Assembly (NCBI RefSeq): GCF_020179835.1
Contig: NZ_JAIUDA010000001.1
Location: forward strand, 744,001-808,000
From: Pantoea sp. alder81
GTDB taxonomy: Bacteria > Pseudomonadota > Gammaproteobacteria > Enterobacterales > Enterobacteriaceae
Direction: 5' to 3'
DNA length: 64,000 bases
This document shows, one piece after another, positions 25,367-34,716 of the stretch (position 1 is the stretch's first letter; each line of letters begins with the position of its first letter). The translations under genes and the position numbers were made by a program. Below the pieces are notes generated by a model, which was given only the letters and a program-made list of their open reading frames with translations, did not search any database and was not told the origin of the DNA.

Positions 25367-25648
25367 ATGATGAACGATAATTTGATTCCGGCTTTTCGTC
25401 GTGGTTATCGCATGCAGTGGGAAGCGGCACAAGATAGCCACGTGGTGCTGTATCCAGAAGGTATGGCCAAACTGAATGAGACCGCCACGGCTATTCTTGA
25501 ACTGGTCACCGGCAAGCAGGATGTTGCGGCGATTATCGCTATTTTGAACAGCCGCTTTCCGGAAGCAGGCGGCGTAGATGATGACGTAAAGGAATTCCTG
25601 CAATCCGCCGTTGAACAGAAATGGATCCAGTGTCGTGAACCTGAATAA
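25367..25648 (+). CDS. pqqD: PqqD, PqqA peptide chaperone
   Basis: A 93-residue RiPP recognition element that binds PqqA and presents it to PqqE. It contains the family core [31 protein letters not shown] and [18 protein letters not shown], and ends WIQCREPE as in Klebsiella. The start is one base after the pqqC stop: ATG 25367, or the second ATG at 25370. It overlaps the pqqE start by 14 nt. A longer frame to 25295 exists but lies inside pqqC and is not needed. Confidence 0.95.
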   Translation: MMNDNLIPAFRRGYRMQWEAAQDSHVVLYPEGMAKLNETATAILELVTGKQDVAAIIAILNSRFPEAGGVDDDVKEFLQSAVEQKWIQCREPE

Positions 25649-26774
25649 AACCGCCACGCCGCCACTGTGGCTGCTGGCTGAGCTGACTTATCGCTGTCCG
25701 CTGCAGTGCCCTTACTGTTCAAACCCGCTCGACTTCTCGCAACAGGAGAAAGAGCTGACCACTGAGCAGTGGATCGACGTGTTCCGTCAGGCACGCGCCA
25801 TGGGCAGCGTGCAGATGGGCTTCTCGGGCGGCGAACCGCTGACGCGTAAAGATCTGCCTGAGTTGATCAAGGCAGCGCGCGATCTTGGCTTCTACACCAA
25901 CCTGATCACCTCCGGTATTGGCCTGACGGCGAAAAAACTCGATGCCTTCGCGGATGCCGGGCTCGATCATATCCAGATTAGCTTCCAGGCGAGCGATGAA
26001 ACGCTCAACGCTGCGCTGGCCGGTTCGAAAAAAGCTTTCCAGCAGAAACTGGAGATGGCAAAAGCGGTTAAAGCGCACGGTTATCCGATGGTGCTGAACT
26101 TCGTGTTGCATCGCCACAATATCGATCAAATCGACAAGATCATCGACCTGTGCATTGAGCTGGAAGCCGACGACGTGGAGCTGGCGACCTGTCAGTTCTA
26201 TGGCTGGGCGCACCTTAACCGTCAGGGCTTATTGCCAACGCGTGAGCAGATTGCCCATGCGGAAGCGGTGGTGGCGGAGTACCGTGAGCGCATGAGCGAA
26301 ACCGGCAATCTCACTAATCTGCTGTTCGTCACGCCGGATTATTACGAAGAGCGGCCAAAGCCTTGTATGGGCGGTTGGGGTTCGATCTTCCTGAGTGTGA
26401 CACCGGAAGGCACAGCGTTACCGTGCCACAGTGCGCGTCAGTTGCCGGTGGAGTTCCCGTCGGTGCTTGAACACAGCCTGGAAGACATCTGGTATAACTC
26501 GTTTGGTTTCAATCGCTATCGTGGTTATGACTGGATGCCGGAGCCGTGCCGCTCCTGTGATGAGAAAGAGAAGGACTTCGGTGGCTGCCGTTGCCAGGCC
26601 TATATGCTGACCGGCAATGCGGATAATACCGACCCGGTGTGCAGTAAGTCACCGCATCACGGCAAAATCCTGGAAGCGCGGCGCGAAGCCACCTGCAGCG
26701 ACATCAAAATCGCCCAGCTTCAGTTCCGCAATCGCTCCAACTCCGAGCTGATCTTCAAGCAGCGAGTCACCTGA
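25635..26774 (+). CDS. pqqE: PqqE, radical SAM/SPASM PqqA cross-linking enzyme
   Basis: A 379-residue radical SAM enzyme that forms the Glu-Tyr carbon-carbon bond in PqqA. The radical SAM cluster motif is CPLQCPYC (CX3CX2C), followed by [16 protein letters not shown]. The C-terminal SPASM auxiliary cluster cysteines are in [28 protein letters not shown] and [10 protein letters not shown] 25635 is the best start and overlaps the end of pqqD by 14 nt; an upstream TTG at 25611 is open but not conserved. The stop overlaps the pqqF ATG by one base. Confidence 0.96.
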   Translation: MNLNKTATPPLWLLAELTYRCPLQCPYCSNPLDFSQQEKELTTEQWIDVFRQARAMGSVQMGFSGGEPLTRKDLPELIKAARDLGFYTNLITSGIGLTAKKLDAFADAGLDHIQISFQASDETLNAALAGSKKAFQQKLEMAKAVKAHGYPMVLNFVLHRHNIDQIDKIIDLCIELEADDVELATCQFYGWAHLNRQGLLPTREQIAHAEAVVAEYRERMSETGNLTNLLFVTPDYYEERPKPCMGGWGSIFLSVTPEGTALPCHSARQLPVEFPSVLEHSLEDIWYNSFGFNRYRGYDWMPEPCRSCDEKEKDFGGCRCQAYMLTGNADNTDPVCSKSPHHGKILEARREATCSDIKIAQLQFRNRSNSELIFKQRVT

Positions 26775-29098
26775 TGACCTCGCGCCAGCTGGTGTTAGCC
26801 AATGGCCTGCGTTGCCACCTGCATCATCAAGCTGGGGCGCGCGACGCTGCCGCGTTGATCCGCGTGCAGGCAGGCAGTCTGGATGAACCCGACCGCTGGC
26901 CGGGTTTAGCGCACTTGCTGGAACATCTGTTGTTCTGCGGTAGCGAGCGTTTTAAAGAGAGCGAGCGCCTGATGCCGTGGATGCAACAGCGCGGTGGGCA
27001 GGTCAACGCCACCACGCAACTCAGCCACAGCGCCTTTTTTTTCCAGCTCCCTGCGGCGAACCTGTCTGAAGGTGTGCAGCGGTTGAGCGATATGATCGCC
27101 GCGCCGCTGTTAAGCCAGCAGGCTATTGAGCAGGAAGTGGCGGTGATCGATGCGGAATGTCAACTTCTGCAACATCATGCCGACACGCTTTGTGAAACGG
27201 CCCTGGTGGATGTGTTGGGTGGGGCATTTCAACGTTTTCGCGTCGGTAATCAGCAGGTTTTTGGTGACAACGTCACGTTATTGCAGGTTGCGTTGCGAGA
27301 CTTCCATCAGCGTTTTTATCACGCGAATGCCATGGAGTTGTGGTTACAGGGCCCGCAATCGCTGGATGAGCTGGCGCAACTCGCGCAGCATTTTTCTTCG
27401 CTCAGTTCAGCTAAAAGCAAACACGCAAACCCAACACCCACACTGCCTCCAGACGACGCGATGTTGCAGCTATCAGGTGATGAAAGCTTCTGGCTAACGC
27501 TGATGTTATCGGGTGATGAACACACGCTACGTGACAACGTCACCTTGCTCAGCGTATTCTGGCAAGATGAAGCGCCGGGCAGCCTGCTGAACGCGCTTAG
27601 AGAAGGTGGATTGTGCGATACGCTACAGGGGCAATGGCTGTGGCAGGATGCGCAGTACGGTTGGTTAGCGCTGCGCTTCAGCGGGCTTAAAATCAGTGCG
27701 GAGCAGGCTCATCACATTGAACACTGCTTCTGGCAACATTTAGACGCCATCAAACTTTGCTCCTCTGAGCAACAGCAGCATTATGCGCAGCTGGCGCGGC
27801 ACGATTTTGCCTGTTTATCGCCACTGGAGCAGTTGCGAGGCCGGGCGCTGGGCTTTGCGCCTGCCGATTATGTGCCGCAGGGTTTCAGTGCTTTTATAGC
27901 CGCATTGGCACAGGTGCCTTGCTCACGCTTGCTCACACAGCAGCAGCTGGACTCGCCAGAAAGCGTCCAGACGCAAGGTTTCACGCTGCTGCGCAAAAAA
28001 GGGCTGCCGCAAAGCCCGAGCACATTCCCAACGGCTGCACTCTTTTTCTATCCCACTGCGCAACTGGCCGTATGGCCCCCGTTATCGCCGATAGCGATGC
28101 CGCTACCGCGTTTCGCGCCCCGACAGCAGGTTGAAACCTTGCTGTTGCGACCCGCCTTTTACCACACGCTGAGTGATGCCGAAGCGCAGGCACGGCAAAT
28201 CCGACTGCGTCCAGTGCTGGCAGAGTTGAGGCATGCTGGAGGAAGTGGCAGTTGGCAACAGAGGCAGGGTATCTGGCAGTTGGTGCTGAATCTGCCAGCA
28301 TGTGAGTCACACGCTTTGCTGGCCGTGCATCACGCACTTGAGGCATTGAACCTGACACCCCAGCCCAAACCGCTGCCGCCTGCCCAAACGATCGTGATTC
28401 GACAGCTTCTCGCAGCCTTACCGAATCAATTGATTGCCCCGACCATTGACGCTCAATGGCTGGTAGCATGGTGTGGCAAACACACGCATTTACATCAGCG
28501 TGTGTCGCGTTTACTCAGCGACTTCGCACTCGATTTGGCAAACTGTGTTCAGCCGCCGCGCTTGCAACGAGGTATTAAGCCGATTCCTTGTACCGGAGGC
28601 GATCAGGCACTGCTGCTGTTTATTCCGCTGCCGCTGGCTGATGACAGGCATTTAGCCGCATTGCGCGCGCTGTCGTTGCTGCTGGAACCGCGCTTTTTCC
28701 AGCGACTGCGGGTCGATCAGCAGATTGGCTATGTGGTGTCGGCGCGCTACCAGCGCGTGGCGGATGTCGATGGGATGATGCTGGCACTTCAGTCGCCACA
28801 GATTCCATGGCAAACGCTGCTGGGACACTGCAAACGCTTTTTGCGTGAGACCTTGGCAGAATTAGGTGCAATCTCGCCGCAAACTTTAGCGGCCTGGCAA
28901 GCCACGCTGCGCGAGCAGTGCGATGCCAGCGATAATGCGGAAGCCGCACTGCAGGGGCTGCGGCAACAGCAAGGATTGCCGAACCTCACGCGTGATGCGG
29001 TTGCATCCCTGACGTTGCCCCTTATCCAGCAGCTTCATACTCGCTTAATGCGCGAACGCCGCCGCTGGCGAATTCTCATCGCGGTAGAAAAGCCGTAA
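26774..29098 (+). CDS. pqqF: PqqF, M16-family zinc protease of PQQ biosynthesis
   Basis: A 774-residue pitrilysin/insulinase-type metalloprotease, similar in length to Klebsiella PqqF. The inverted zinc motif HxxEH is at residues 47-51 (HLLEH), with the distal Glu near residue 127 in EVAVIDAECQLL. Tandem M16-like domains follow, including LLLEPRFFQRLRVDQQIGYVVSARYQRV near the C-terminus. It releases the cross-linked Glu-Tyr unit from modified PqqA, possibly with another peptidase. Last gene of the operon. It shows more sequence freedom than pqqA-E, as usual in enterobacteria. Confidence 0.93.
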   Translation: MTSRQLVLANGLRCHLHHQAGARDAAALIRVQAGSLDEPDRWPGLAHLLEHLLFCGSERFKESERLMPWMQQRGGQVNATTQLSHSAFFFQLPAANLSEGVQRLSDMIAAPLLSQQAIEQEVAVIDAECQLLQHHADTLCETALVDVLGGAFQRFRVGNQQVFGDNVTLLQVALRDFHQRFYHANAMELWLQGPQSLDELAQLAQHFSSLSSAKSKHANPTPTLPPDDAMLQLSGDESFWLTLMLSGDEHTLRDNVTLLSVFWQDEAPGSLLNALREGGLCDTLQGQWLWQDAQYGWLALRFSGLKISAEQAHHIEHCFWQHLDAIKLCSSEQQQHYAQLARHDFACLSPLEQLRGRALGFAPADYVPQGFSAFIAALAQVPCSRLLTQQQLDSPESVQTQGFTLLRKKGLPQSPSTFPTAALFFYPTAQLAVWPPLSPIAMPLPRFAPRQQVETLLLRPAFYHTLSDAEAQARQIRLRPVLAELRHAGGSGSWQQRQGIWQLVLNLPACESHALLAVHHALEALNLTPQPKPLPPAQTIVIRQLLAALPNQLIAPTIDAQWLVAWCGKHTHLHQRVSRLLSDFALDLANCVQPPRLQRGIKPIPCTGGDQALLLFIPLPLADDRHLAALRALSLLLEPRFFQRLRVDQQIGYVVSARYQRVADVDGMMLALQSPQIPWQTLLGHCKRFLRETLAELGAISPQTLAAWQATLREQCDASDNAEAALQGLRQQQGLPNLTRDAVASLTLPLIQQLHTRLMRERRRWRILIAVEKP

Positions 29099-29234
29099 AA
29101 CTTTCACCACTGTAAATTATTACCCACTGATATCTTTGAATATATTTGAAGGTCACGGGCAAATCTCTTCACTATTCCTCAGCCCGGGATTTCGAGACAC
29201 TCAATAGATTCTCCCGATCTAAAAGGAACTCTGA

Positions 29235-29819
29235 GTGAAAAACGTTACCCGCCTGGTCCTGCCGTTGCTGGCAACCGCTGCATTGTATGCTCCCGTTTCG
29301 CAGGCTGCGGCGATGCATTATGATCTCGACCCCGCGCATACGTCGGTTATTGTGACCTGGACGCACTTCGGTTTTTCCCATCCAACGGCTGACATCCCCA
29401 ACAGCAAAGGTACGCTGGTATTTGATAAGGATCATCCAGAGCAGTCGCGCGTGGATGTTACATTGCCGGTTTCACAGATTGATTCACATGTGCCCGCGCT
29501 GACCAAAGAGTTTCTCGGCGCGGAATATTTTAATACCGCCAAATATCCCTCAGCCGTTTTCCACAGCACCAAAGTGGTGGCGAAGGGCGATAACAAGTTT
29601 GATGTGGAAGGCAATCTGACACTGAAAGGCATTACTAAACCGATCACGCTGCACGCCACACTGAATCAGCAGGGTATTCACCCAATGGTGAAGAAGCAGG
29701 CGATTGGTTTTGATGCCACAGGCGTGATCAAACGTTCGGACTTCAAACTGGATAAGTATGTTCCAGCCGTAAGCGATGATGTGACGCTGACCCTTTCCAC
29801 CGAGGCGTACGCAAAGTAA
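29235..29819 (+). CDS. yceI: YceI-family periplasmic lipocalin-like protein
   Basis: A 194-residue secreted protein of the YceI family, whose members bind isoprenoid quinone or polyisoprenoid lipids. The start is GTG with AAGGAA upstream. The signal peptide (about residues 1-25) is followed by MHYDLDPAHTSVIVTWTHFG. The core blocks are VDVTLPVSQIDSHVPALTKEFLG, YFNTAKYPSAVFHSTKV and GNLTLKGITKPITLHATL. In E. coli yceI is base- and osmostress-inducible. It lies downstream of pqqF with a 136-nt gap and is convergent with dld. A functional link to PQQ, also a quinone, is only a speculation from position. Confidence 0.88.
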   Translation: MKNVTRLVLPLLATAALYAPVSQAAAMHYDLDPAHTSVIVTWTHFGFSHPTADIPNSKGTLVFDKDHPEQSRVDVTLPVSQIDSHVPALTKEFLGAEYFNTAKYPSAVFHSTKVVAKGDNKFDVEGNLTLKGITKPITLHATLNQQGIHPMVKKQAIGFDATGVIKRSDFKLDKYVPAVSDDVTLTLSTEAYAK

Positions 29820-29844
29820 TTCGTACTGCATGCCAGACAAGTTA

Positions 29845-29887
29845 GGTTACGCATCCTGTTTCTGGACAGAGGGCAGGATGCGTAACC
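29845..29887. terminator. Long perfect hairpin between convergent yceI and dld
   Basis: GGTTACGCATCCTG (29845-29858) and CAGGATGCGTAACC (29874-29887) are perfect 14-bp arms around a 15-nt loop. It lacks a T tract, so it may act as a bidirectional RNA-stabilising end rather than a classical terminator. Confidence 0.6.
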
Positions 29888-29920
29888 ACGAAGAAGATGA
29901 GACGGTTTTCGGTTATGCCT

Positions 29921-31615
29921 TTACGCCCAATACTTCTTCTTGCTGGTCTTTCCTACGCCGGGATTGCAGCTATTGGTCGGATCCAACTGCTTCCAGTGGG
30001 CCACATGCTCACACGACGCCTGATAGAGATGTCCGACATTATGCTCAGCCGGATATTTCGCACCGCGCTGTTCAAGATAGACTTTCACCGCCTCTTTAAA
30101 CGCCTTCGCATCCACCCCTTCCTTCAGCACATAATCCTGATGATTCACATAACAGAAAAAGTGTCCGCAGCAGGAGTCGACTTGTACCTGTGCCGCCAGA
30201 TGCTCCGGAAGGGTGATTCGCCAGTCATCGTCATTGCGACGCAGCGCCACGTCAAACGCCACCAGACGCTCATTCGGGTTGTAACCTAGCGCATCACAAT
30301 AAGAGATGGTGCACCCGCCCACGCCAAAGCGCACCAGGAAGGCATCCGCGGCTTCGCGTGCGTTGCAATGGAAAAAGCCGCCGCTATTATCAGCAAAGAA
30401 TCGTTGCAACAACGTCTGCAACTCGCGGGTCTGCTGCGCATCGACCTTGATCATCAGATGGTGTTGATACTCATCGCGGTAGGCCATGATGCGCGGGGCG
30501 ATAAAGCTCGGCGTTAACTGGTTAAAACATTGCAGTGCCCGATCAACAAAATTGCGCGGCAGGAAAGGGAGATGACTGACACGCACATCCCATTTCGCTT
30601 TATTTCCCATCATCTTAGGAATAGCCTGCGGGCCGAGTTTACGAATCGCCAGATACATATGCTTGGCGTAGCGCACGGTTAAATCGAACGCGTTGCGATG
30701 AATATATTCGGCCTGCAACGGCAGTTCGCTCATCTCGGTGAGGAGAAAACGGCGCAGTGCCACCAACTCTTGTTCATCGTGAGTGCCAATATAGAAGGTA
30801 TCGCTGCCCGCGCTGGCTTCAAAAGTGGGCAAACGCACCGCAAATACCACCACCTTGCCTGCGCTGCCGGAACTGTCGTGCAGATAACGCAGATCGCCAT
30901 TGAAGCGTGAAGGGGAGTCGGCGGTGACATCTCGCAGGCGATCGGCGTAATCTTCGGCCCAGATTTTGCCCTGCCAGTCGGGTTGATCGCCGGTCTGATA
31001 CTGTTGCGCAACCAAATTCTTCAGCATCGCTTCGGGTGTTTCACCCAAATCGATACCCAGATGATTCACCATTTCCAGGCGACCATCGTCATGAATGCGG
31101 GCAAACAGTGATTTCTCGGTAAATGCAGGGCCCCGGCGAATCAGTGAACCGCCAGAGTTATTGCAGATACCGCCAACCACCGACGCGCCAATGCAGCTGG
31201 AACCAATCACCGAGTGCGGTTCGCGTCCCAACGGTTGCAGCGTCTGTTCCAGTTCGGTCAAAGTAGTACCGGGGAAAGCGATCACCTGGCGCGCCTGATC
31301 GATCACCTGTACACCCTTAAGTAGGCGAGTGCTGATGATGACCACGTCGCGATCGTAATCATTGCCATCCGGGGTTGACCCGCCGGTCACGCCGGTATTC
31401 GAGGCTTGCATCAAAATAATGGCACCCTGTGCCACGCAGACTTCTAGTGTTTGCCACAGATGCTGCACGCTTAGCGGCAGCACCACCGCCAACGCTTCGC
31501 CTCGGCCCACTCTAAATCCTTTGGTGTACCTGGCTTTGTCATCGGCGTGGGTCAATACCTGTTTGTCGCCCACTATGCCAGCGAGCTGACGCAACATCTC
31601 CTGCGAGTTGGTCAT
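29921..31615 (-). CDS. dld: Quinone-dependent D-lactate dehydrogenase
   Basis: A 564-residue FAD enzyme at the inner membrane that oxidises D-lactate to pyruvate and passes electrons to quinone. The FAD_binding_4 domain shows MQASNTGVTGGSTPDGNDYDR and IGSSCIGASVVGGICNNSGGSLIRRGPAFTE. The Dld-specific membrane-binding C-terminal domain is present, with YCDALGYNPNERLVAFDVALRR and DSCCGHFFCYVNHQDYV. Length and sequence match E. coli Dld. The gene stands alone and converges on yceI. The start at 31615 begins MTNSQEMLRQLAGIVG. Confidence 0.95.
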   Translation of the reverse strand: MTNSQEMLRQLAGIVGDKQVLTHADDKARYTKGFRVGRGEALAVVLPLSVQHLWQTLEVCVAQGAIILMQASNTGVTGGSTPDGNDYDRDVVIISTRLLKGVQVIDQARQVIAFPGTTLTELEQTLQPLGREPHSVIGSSCIGASVVGGICNNSGGSLIRRGPAFTEKSLFARIHDDGRLEMVNHLGIDLGETPEAMLKNLVAQQYQTGDQPDWQGKIWAEDYADRLRDVTADSPSRFNGDLRYLHDSSGSAGKVVVFAVRLPTFEASAGSDTFYIGTHDEQELVALRRFLLTEMSELPLQAEYIHRNAFDLTVRYAKHMYLAIRKLGPQAIPKMMGNKAKWDVRVSHLPFLPRNFVDRALQCFNQLTPSFIAPRIMAYRDEYQHHLMIKVDAQQTRELQTLLQRFFADNSGGFFHCNAREAADAFLVRFGVGGCTISYCDALGYNPNERLVAFDVALRRNDDDWRITLPEHLAAQVQVDSCCGHFFCYVNHQDYVLKEGVDAKAFKEAVKVYLEQRGAKYPAEHNVGHLYQASCEHVAHWKQLDPTNSCNPGVGKTSKKKYWA

Positions 31616-32050
31616 AATTTCTCTTCTTCGTCATTTATTTGCTGCGATATTGGACAGCCAGATAAACGTGACGTCAATCATTCATCGGCACTGATCAAGA
31701 AATAACGCACTGAATCATTATCCCTTTATCTTTCGTGGGGAAACGTCTGCGTTCCTATAAAAATGCGTGGGCAATCACAATTCGGATCGAAAGAAATGAA
31801 GCTGGCGAAGCGATTAAACGGCCTGTGCATTTTACAGGGCAAAATAAATTTAACTGAATGATTTTAATGACTTTATAGATTAGTGGTCAAAATATTCAAT
31901 GTGATATATATCACATAAAATTAAGTTTCAGGGACGGTGTCAATGATCCGGGCAGATAAATTCATGGTGAAAATGTGATCTTCATTGCAAATAGAAAAGT
32001 CGTTCACCGGAAGAATGGATGTCAGACGCACAGCATACGGATGGATGACA
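31616..32050 (+). promoter_or_regulatory. Promoter region of PTS operon with CRP-type site
   Basis: This 435-bp AT-rich region has no gene. TGTGATATATATCACA at 31900-31915 has both perfect TGTGA/TCACA half-sites with a 6-bp spacer, the CRP consensus architecture. It lies about 135-150 bp upstream of the first gene, as expected for a catabolite-controlled sugar operon. The frame continues open to 31985 but without a good start. Confidence 0.7.
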
Positions 32051-33031
32051 ATGAGAATTGGCATAGTGATCAGCGGTGGCGATGTAACCGGAATCAATAA
32101 CTTCGTGTTTCAATTATCACGCATGACTCAGGCGAATATGGTGTTATTTAATGGCGGCATTCCAGGATTGCTGGAAAATCGGCATCAGGAAATATCGCAG
32201 CGTGATTTAGTGGATTATGCCATCACTTCTATTCCGGTTATGCAGTCAGGGAGAACCACAAGGAAATTAATTCGTCCGGAATATGAAATTATCACTAAAC
32301 ACCTCAAGGCGCTGCGTATCGATGTATTAATCATGGCCGGGGGGGATGGCTCATTACAATTCCTGCATACGTTGAGTGAATTTGGCGTGAATTGCTTTGG
32401 CGTGGGCATGACCATTGATAATGACGTTTTCGGCAGTGACTACACCATTGGTTTTTCCACCGCCTGTGAGCAGGTATTAAAAGAAGTCTCGAAATTAAGA
32501 AATACCGGCCGCGCGTTAACCGGTCGCGTATTTATGGTGGAACTACTCGGTGGCTATTGTGGCGAGTTGACGCTGCAATCGGCGATTAAATCGAATGCTG
32601 ACTTCGCACTGATTCCAGAGTGTCAGATTCCGCCGCAGGAGCTGGCAGACCGTATCAAACAGCGCCTTGCCGCGCAGAACAGCGTAGTGATTCTCTGCTC
32701 TGAAGGTTACACGCGTGAATATTCGCCGGGCTTTCAGGGAGCAATAGATACCTTAATTAAACAGATTGAACCGCTGATTGGTGTACGTATTCGTAAAACT
32801 ATCATCGGTTACGGCTTGCGTAGTGGTGACCCGACCTGTGAAGAGATTTATCAAGGCACCATTATGGCCAGTGAAGTTGCGCGCTGTATTCAGTCGGGGA
32901 TGCGCAACAAAGCGGTGATTATTAATGGCAGTAATCGACCGATACCGATTGATCTTATAAGCATGAAAAAACGCCTGGTTGATACCGAAGGGCATCATTA
33001 CAAACTCGCTAAACAACTGCATATTCTGTGA
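32051..33031 (+). CDS. Phosphofructokinase-like ATP-dependent sugar-phosphate kinase
   Basis: A 326-residue PfkA-superfamily protein. Readable motifs are GIVISGGDVTGINNFV (first glycine loop), AGGDGSLQFL (GGDGS, the ATP-type rather than PPi-type sequence), GVGMTIDNDVFGSDYTIGFSTA (TIDND catalytic loop) and MVELLGGYCGELTLQ. The catalytic Asp of the TID-ND motif is present. It would phosphorylate a ketohexose 6-phosphate to a bisphosphate. It starts an operon with PTS genes and a class II aldolase. The start is ATG 32051 or 32045. The enzyme diverges from housekeeping PfkA in the substrate loops, so fructose 6-phosphate need not be the substrate. Confidence 0.85.
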   Translation: MRIGIVISGGDVTGINNFVFQLSRMTQANMVLFNGGIPGLLENRHQEISQRDLVDYAITSIPVMQSGRTTRKLIRPEYEIITKHLKALRIDVLIMAGGDGSLQFLHTLSEFGVNCFGVGMTIDNDVFGSDYTIGFSTACEQVLKEVSKLRNTGRALTGRVFMVELLGGYCGELTLQSAIKSNADFALIPECQIPPQELADRIKQRLAAQNSVVILCSEGYTREYSPGFQGAIDTLIKQIEPLIGVRIRKTIIGYGLRSGDPTCEEIYQGTIMASEVARCIQSGMRNKAVIINGSNRPIPIDLISMKKRLVDTEGHHYKLAKQLHIL

Positions 33032-33041
33032 GGAAAACACC

Positions 33042-33356
33042 ATGCTGAAAATATTATGTGTCTGTGGATGTGGTCTGGGTTCCAGTTTCGCTATTGAAAT
33101 GAGCGCCAAATCCGTATTAAAGAAACTCGAAATTGAAGCGGATATTGATCACACCACGATTTCAGAAGCCAATGCTTTTAAATCCGACATGATTCTGACC
33201 CAGAAAGCCTTTGCCGATGTCCTGAATGCCGATGCCAGCCCCGAGCAAATCAAACGGGTGATTATTCTCAATAAGCTGACCGACAAGGCAGAAATTGAAG
33301 AAAAAATCGTGGCGTTTATGAAAGAACGTAATCTGAAGGTTGCTAACCATGAATAG
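33042..33356 (+). CDS. PTS EIIB component, ascorbate/galactitol-type
   Basis: A 104-residue EIIB protein of the UlaB/SgaB type. The phosphocysteine loop is CVCGCGLGSSFAIEM near the N-terminus. It accepts phosphate from EIIA and transfers it to the sugar passing through EIIC. ATG 33042 follows GAGGAAA; the upstream frame runs inside the kinase gene. The stop overlaps the EIIC start by 8 nt. The substrate is unknown: sequences of this family serve ascorbate, galactitol-like polyols and several uncharacterised sugars. Confidence 0.88.
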   Translation: MLKILCVCGCGLGSSFAIEMSAKSVLKKLEIEADIDHTTISEANAFKSDMILTQKAFADVLNADASPEQIKRVIILNKLTDKAEIEEKIVAFMKERNLKVANHE

Positions 33357-34716
33357 TGTGATCGACTTCCTGGTAAAAGACTTATTAGGGCAGGCATCGA
33401 TTCTGATCGCCTTTATTGCCCTGATTGGTCTGCTACTGCAGAAAAAATCCGCAGGTAAGGTGGTGGAAGGCACCTTTAAAACCCTGTTGGGCTTCTTAAT
33501 CATGATGGCGGGTATCAACATTATTGTGGGTACGCTGACCTTCCTGAACACCATCTTCACCCACGGTTTTGGCATGAAGGGTTATATCACCGACGTTGCC
33601 GCCATTGCCGGGTTAGCGAGCCGCGAGCTGGGCTCAGAAGTGGCGCTGACATTGTTGGTGATCTTTATCGTCAACATCATCATCGCGCGTCTGACGCCGT
33701 TCAAATACATCTTCCTCACCGGGCAAGCGCTGCTGTGGATGGCGACCATCGGTGCGGTGATTGGCTATAAAGCGGGGCTGACAGGTTTACCTCTGATCCT
33801 TACCGGTGGCATTTTCGGCGGCATTATGGCGGTGGTGATGCCTGCGCTGGCACAACCTGTGGTACGTCGTATCACGGATTCTGACGACGTGGCACTTGGA
33901 CACTTCTGCACCATCGGCTATCTGCTGACGGCGGCTGTGGCGAAAGTGGTAGGCAAAGGTTCTCGCTCGACGGAAGACCTTAAACTGCCGGACAACTTTA
34001 AGTTCCTGCAGGACACCTATCTGTCGATGGCGGTGGTGATGGTGCCGATGTACCTGATCCCAGCCGTGGCAGCAGGTCCGGAATTTATTGGTCAGTACAG
34101 CAACGGCATGAACTACCTGATGTATGCCTTCATGCAATCGATTCAGTTTGTTGCTGGCGTGTTCGTGTTGTACAGCGGCGTGCGTTTACTGCTGAACGAA
34201 CTTGTGCCAGCCTTCCGCGGTATCGCCATGCGCCTGGTCCCGGATGCTAAGCCCGCACTCGACTGCCCGGTGATGTTCCCTTACGCGCCGAATGCCGTGA
34301 TCGTCGGCTTCCTGGCGACAACGCTGGGTTCTGTGGTCGGCATGCTGGTGTTCCCAATGTTTGGTCTGGCGATGATTTTGCCAGGGCTGCTGACCAACTT
34401 CTTTGCCGGTGGCACTGCAGGCGTGTTTGGTAACGCGCTGGGCGGACGTCGCGGCGCAATGATCGGCGGTTTTGTGCACGGCCTGTTCATCACTTTCCTG
34501 CCGGCCATTCTGGTGCCGATGCTCGAAAGCTACGGTTTCACCGGTGTGACCTTCAGTGACTCTGACGTCATCAGTACCGGTCTGGTATTGGGACATGCGT
34601 TCCAGGGCAACTGGTTGTTCGTCGCGCTGTTTGTTCTCTTCATCACTCTGATCGCCTGGTTTGTTAACGGAAAATCCCCTAAATCCCACGAGGAAAAGCT
34701 TCATGAAACTTTATAA
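33349..34716 (+). CDS. PTS EIIC permease, ascorbate (UlaA) family
   Basis: A 455-residue inner-membrane permease with about 11 hydrophobic helices. UlaA-family segments include LIGLLLQKKSAGKVVEGTFKTLLGF, ASRELGSEVALTLL, RLTPFKYIFLTGQALLWMA and GHFCTIGYL. Also present are PYAPNAVIVGF and FFAGGTAGVFGNALGGRRGAM. It translocates and, with EIIB, phosphorylates its substrate. It overlaps EIIB upstream by 8 nt and the aldolase downstream by 14 nt, so translation is coupled along the operon. Its length fits UlaA. The pathway genes around it (kinase plus aldolase, no lactonase or decarboxylase) argue that the substrate is not ascorbate. Confidence 0.88.
   Translation: MNSVIDFLVKDLLGQASILIAFIALIGLLLQKKSAGKVVEGTFKTLLGFLIMMAGINIIVGTLTFLNTIFTHGFGMKGYITDVAAIAGLASRELGSEVALTLLVIFIVNIIIARLTPFKYIFLTGQALLWMATIGAVIGYKAGLTGLPLILTGGIFGGIMAVVMPALAQPVVRRITDSDDVALGHFCTIGYLLTAAVAKVVGKGSRSTEDLKLPDNFKFLQDTYLSMAVVMVPMYLIPAVAAGPEFIGQYSNGMNYLMYAFMQSIQFVAGVFVLYSGVRLLLNELVPAFRGIAMRLVPDAKPALDCPVMFPYAPNAVIVGFLATTLGSVVGMLVFPMFGLAMILPGLLTNFFAGGTAGVFGNALGGRRGAMIGGFVHGLFITFLPAILVPMLESYGFTGVTFSDSDVISTGLVLGHAFQGNWLFVALFVLFITLIAWFVNGKSPKSHEEKLHETL

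Noticed and set aside
32338-32346. Run of Gs in the kinase gene as a possible frameshift
   Set aside because: The reading frame and the GGDGS motif are intact across the run.
33349-34716. Ascorbate transporter UlaA as a firm substrate call
   Set aside because: The family match is clear, but the operon has a kinase and aldolase instead of the ascorbate pathway, so the substrate is left open.
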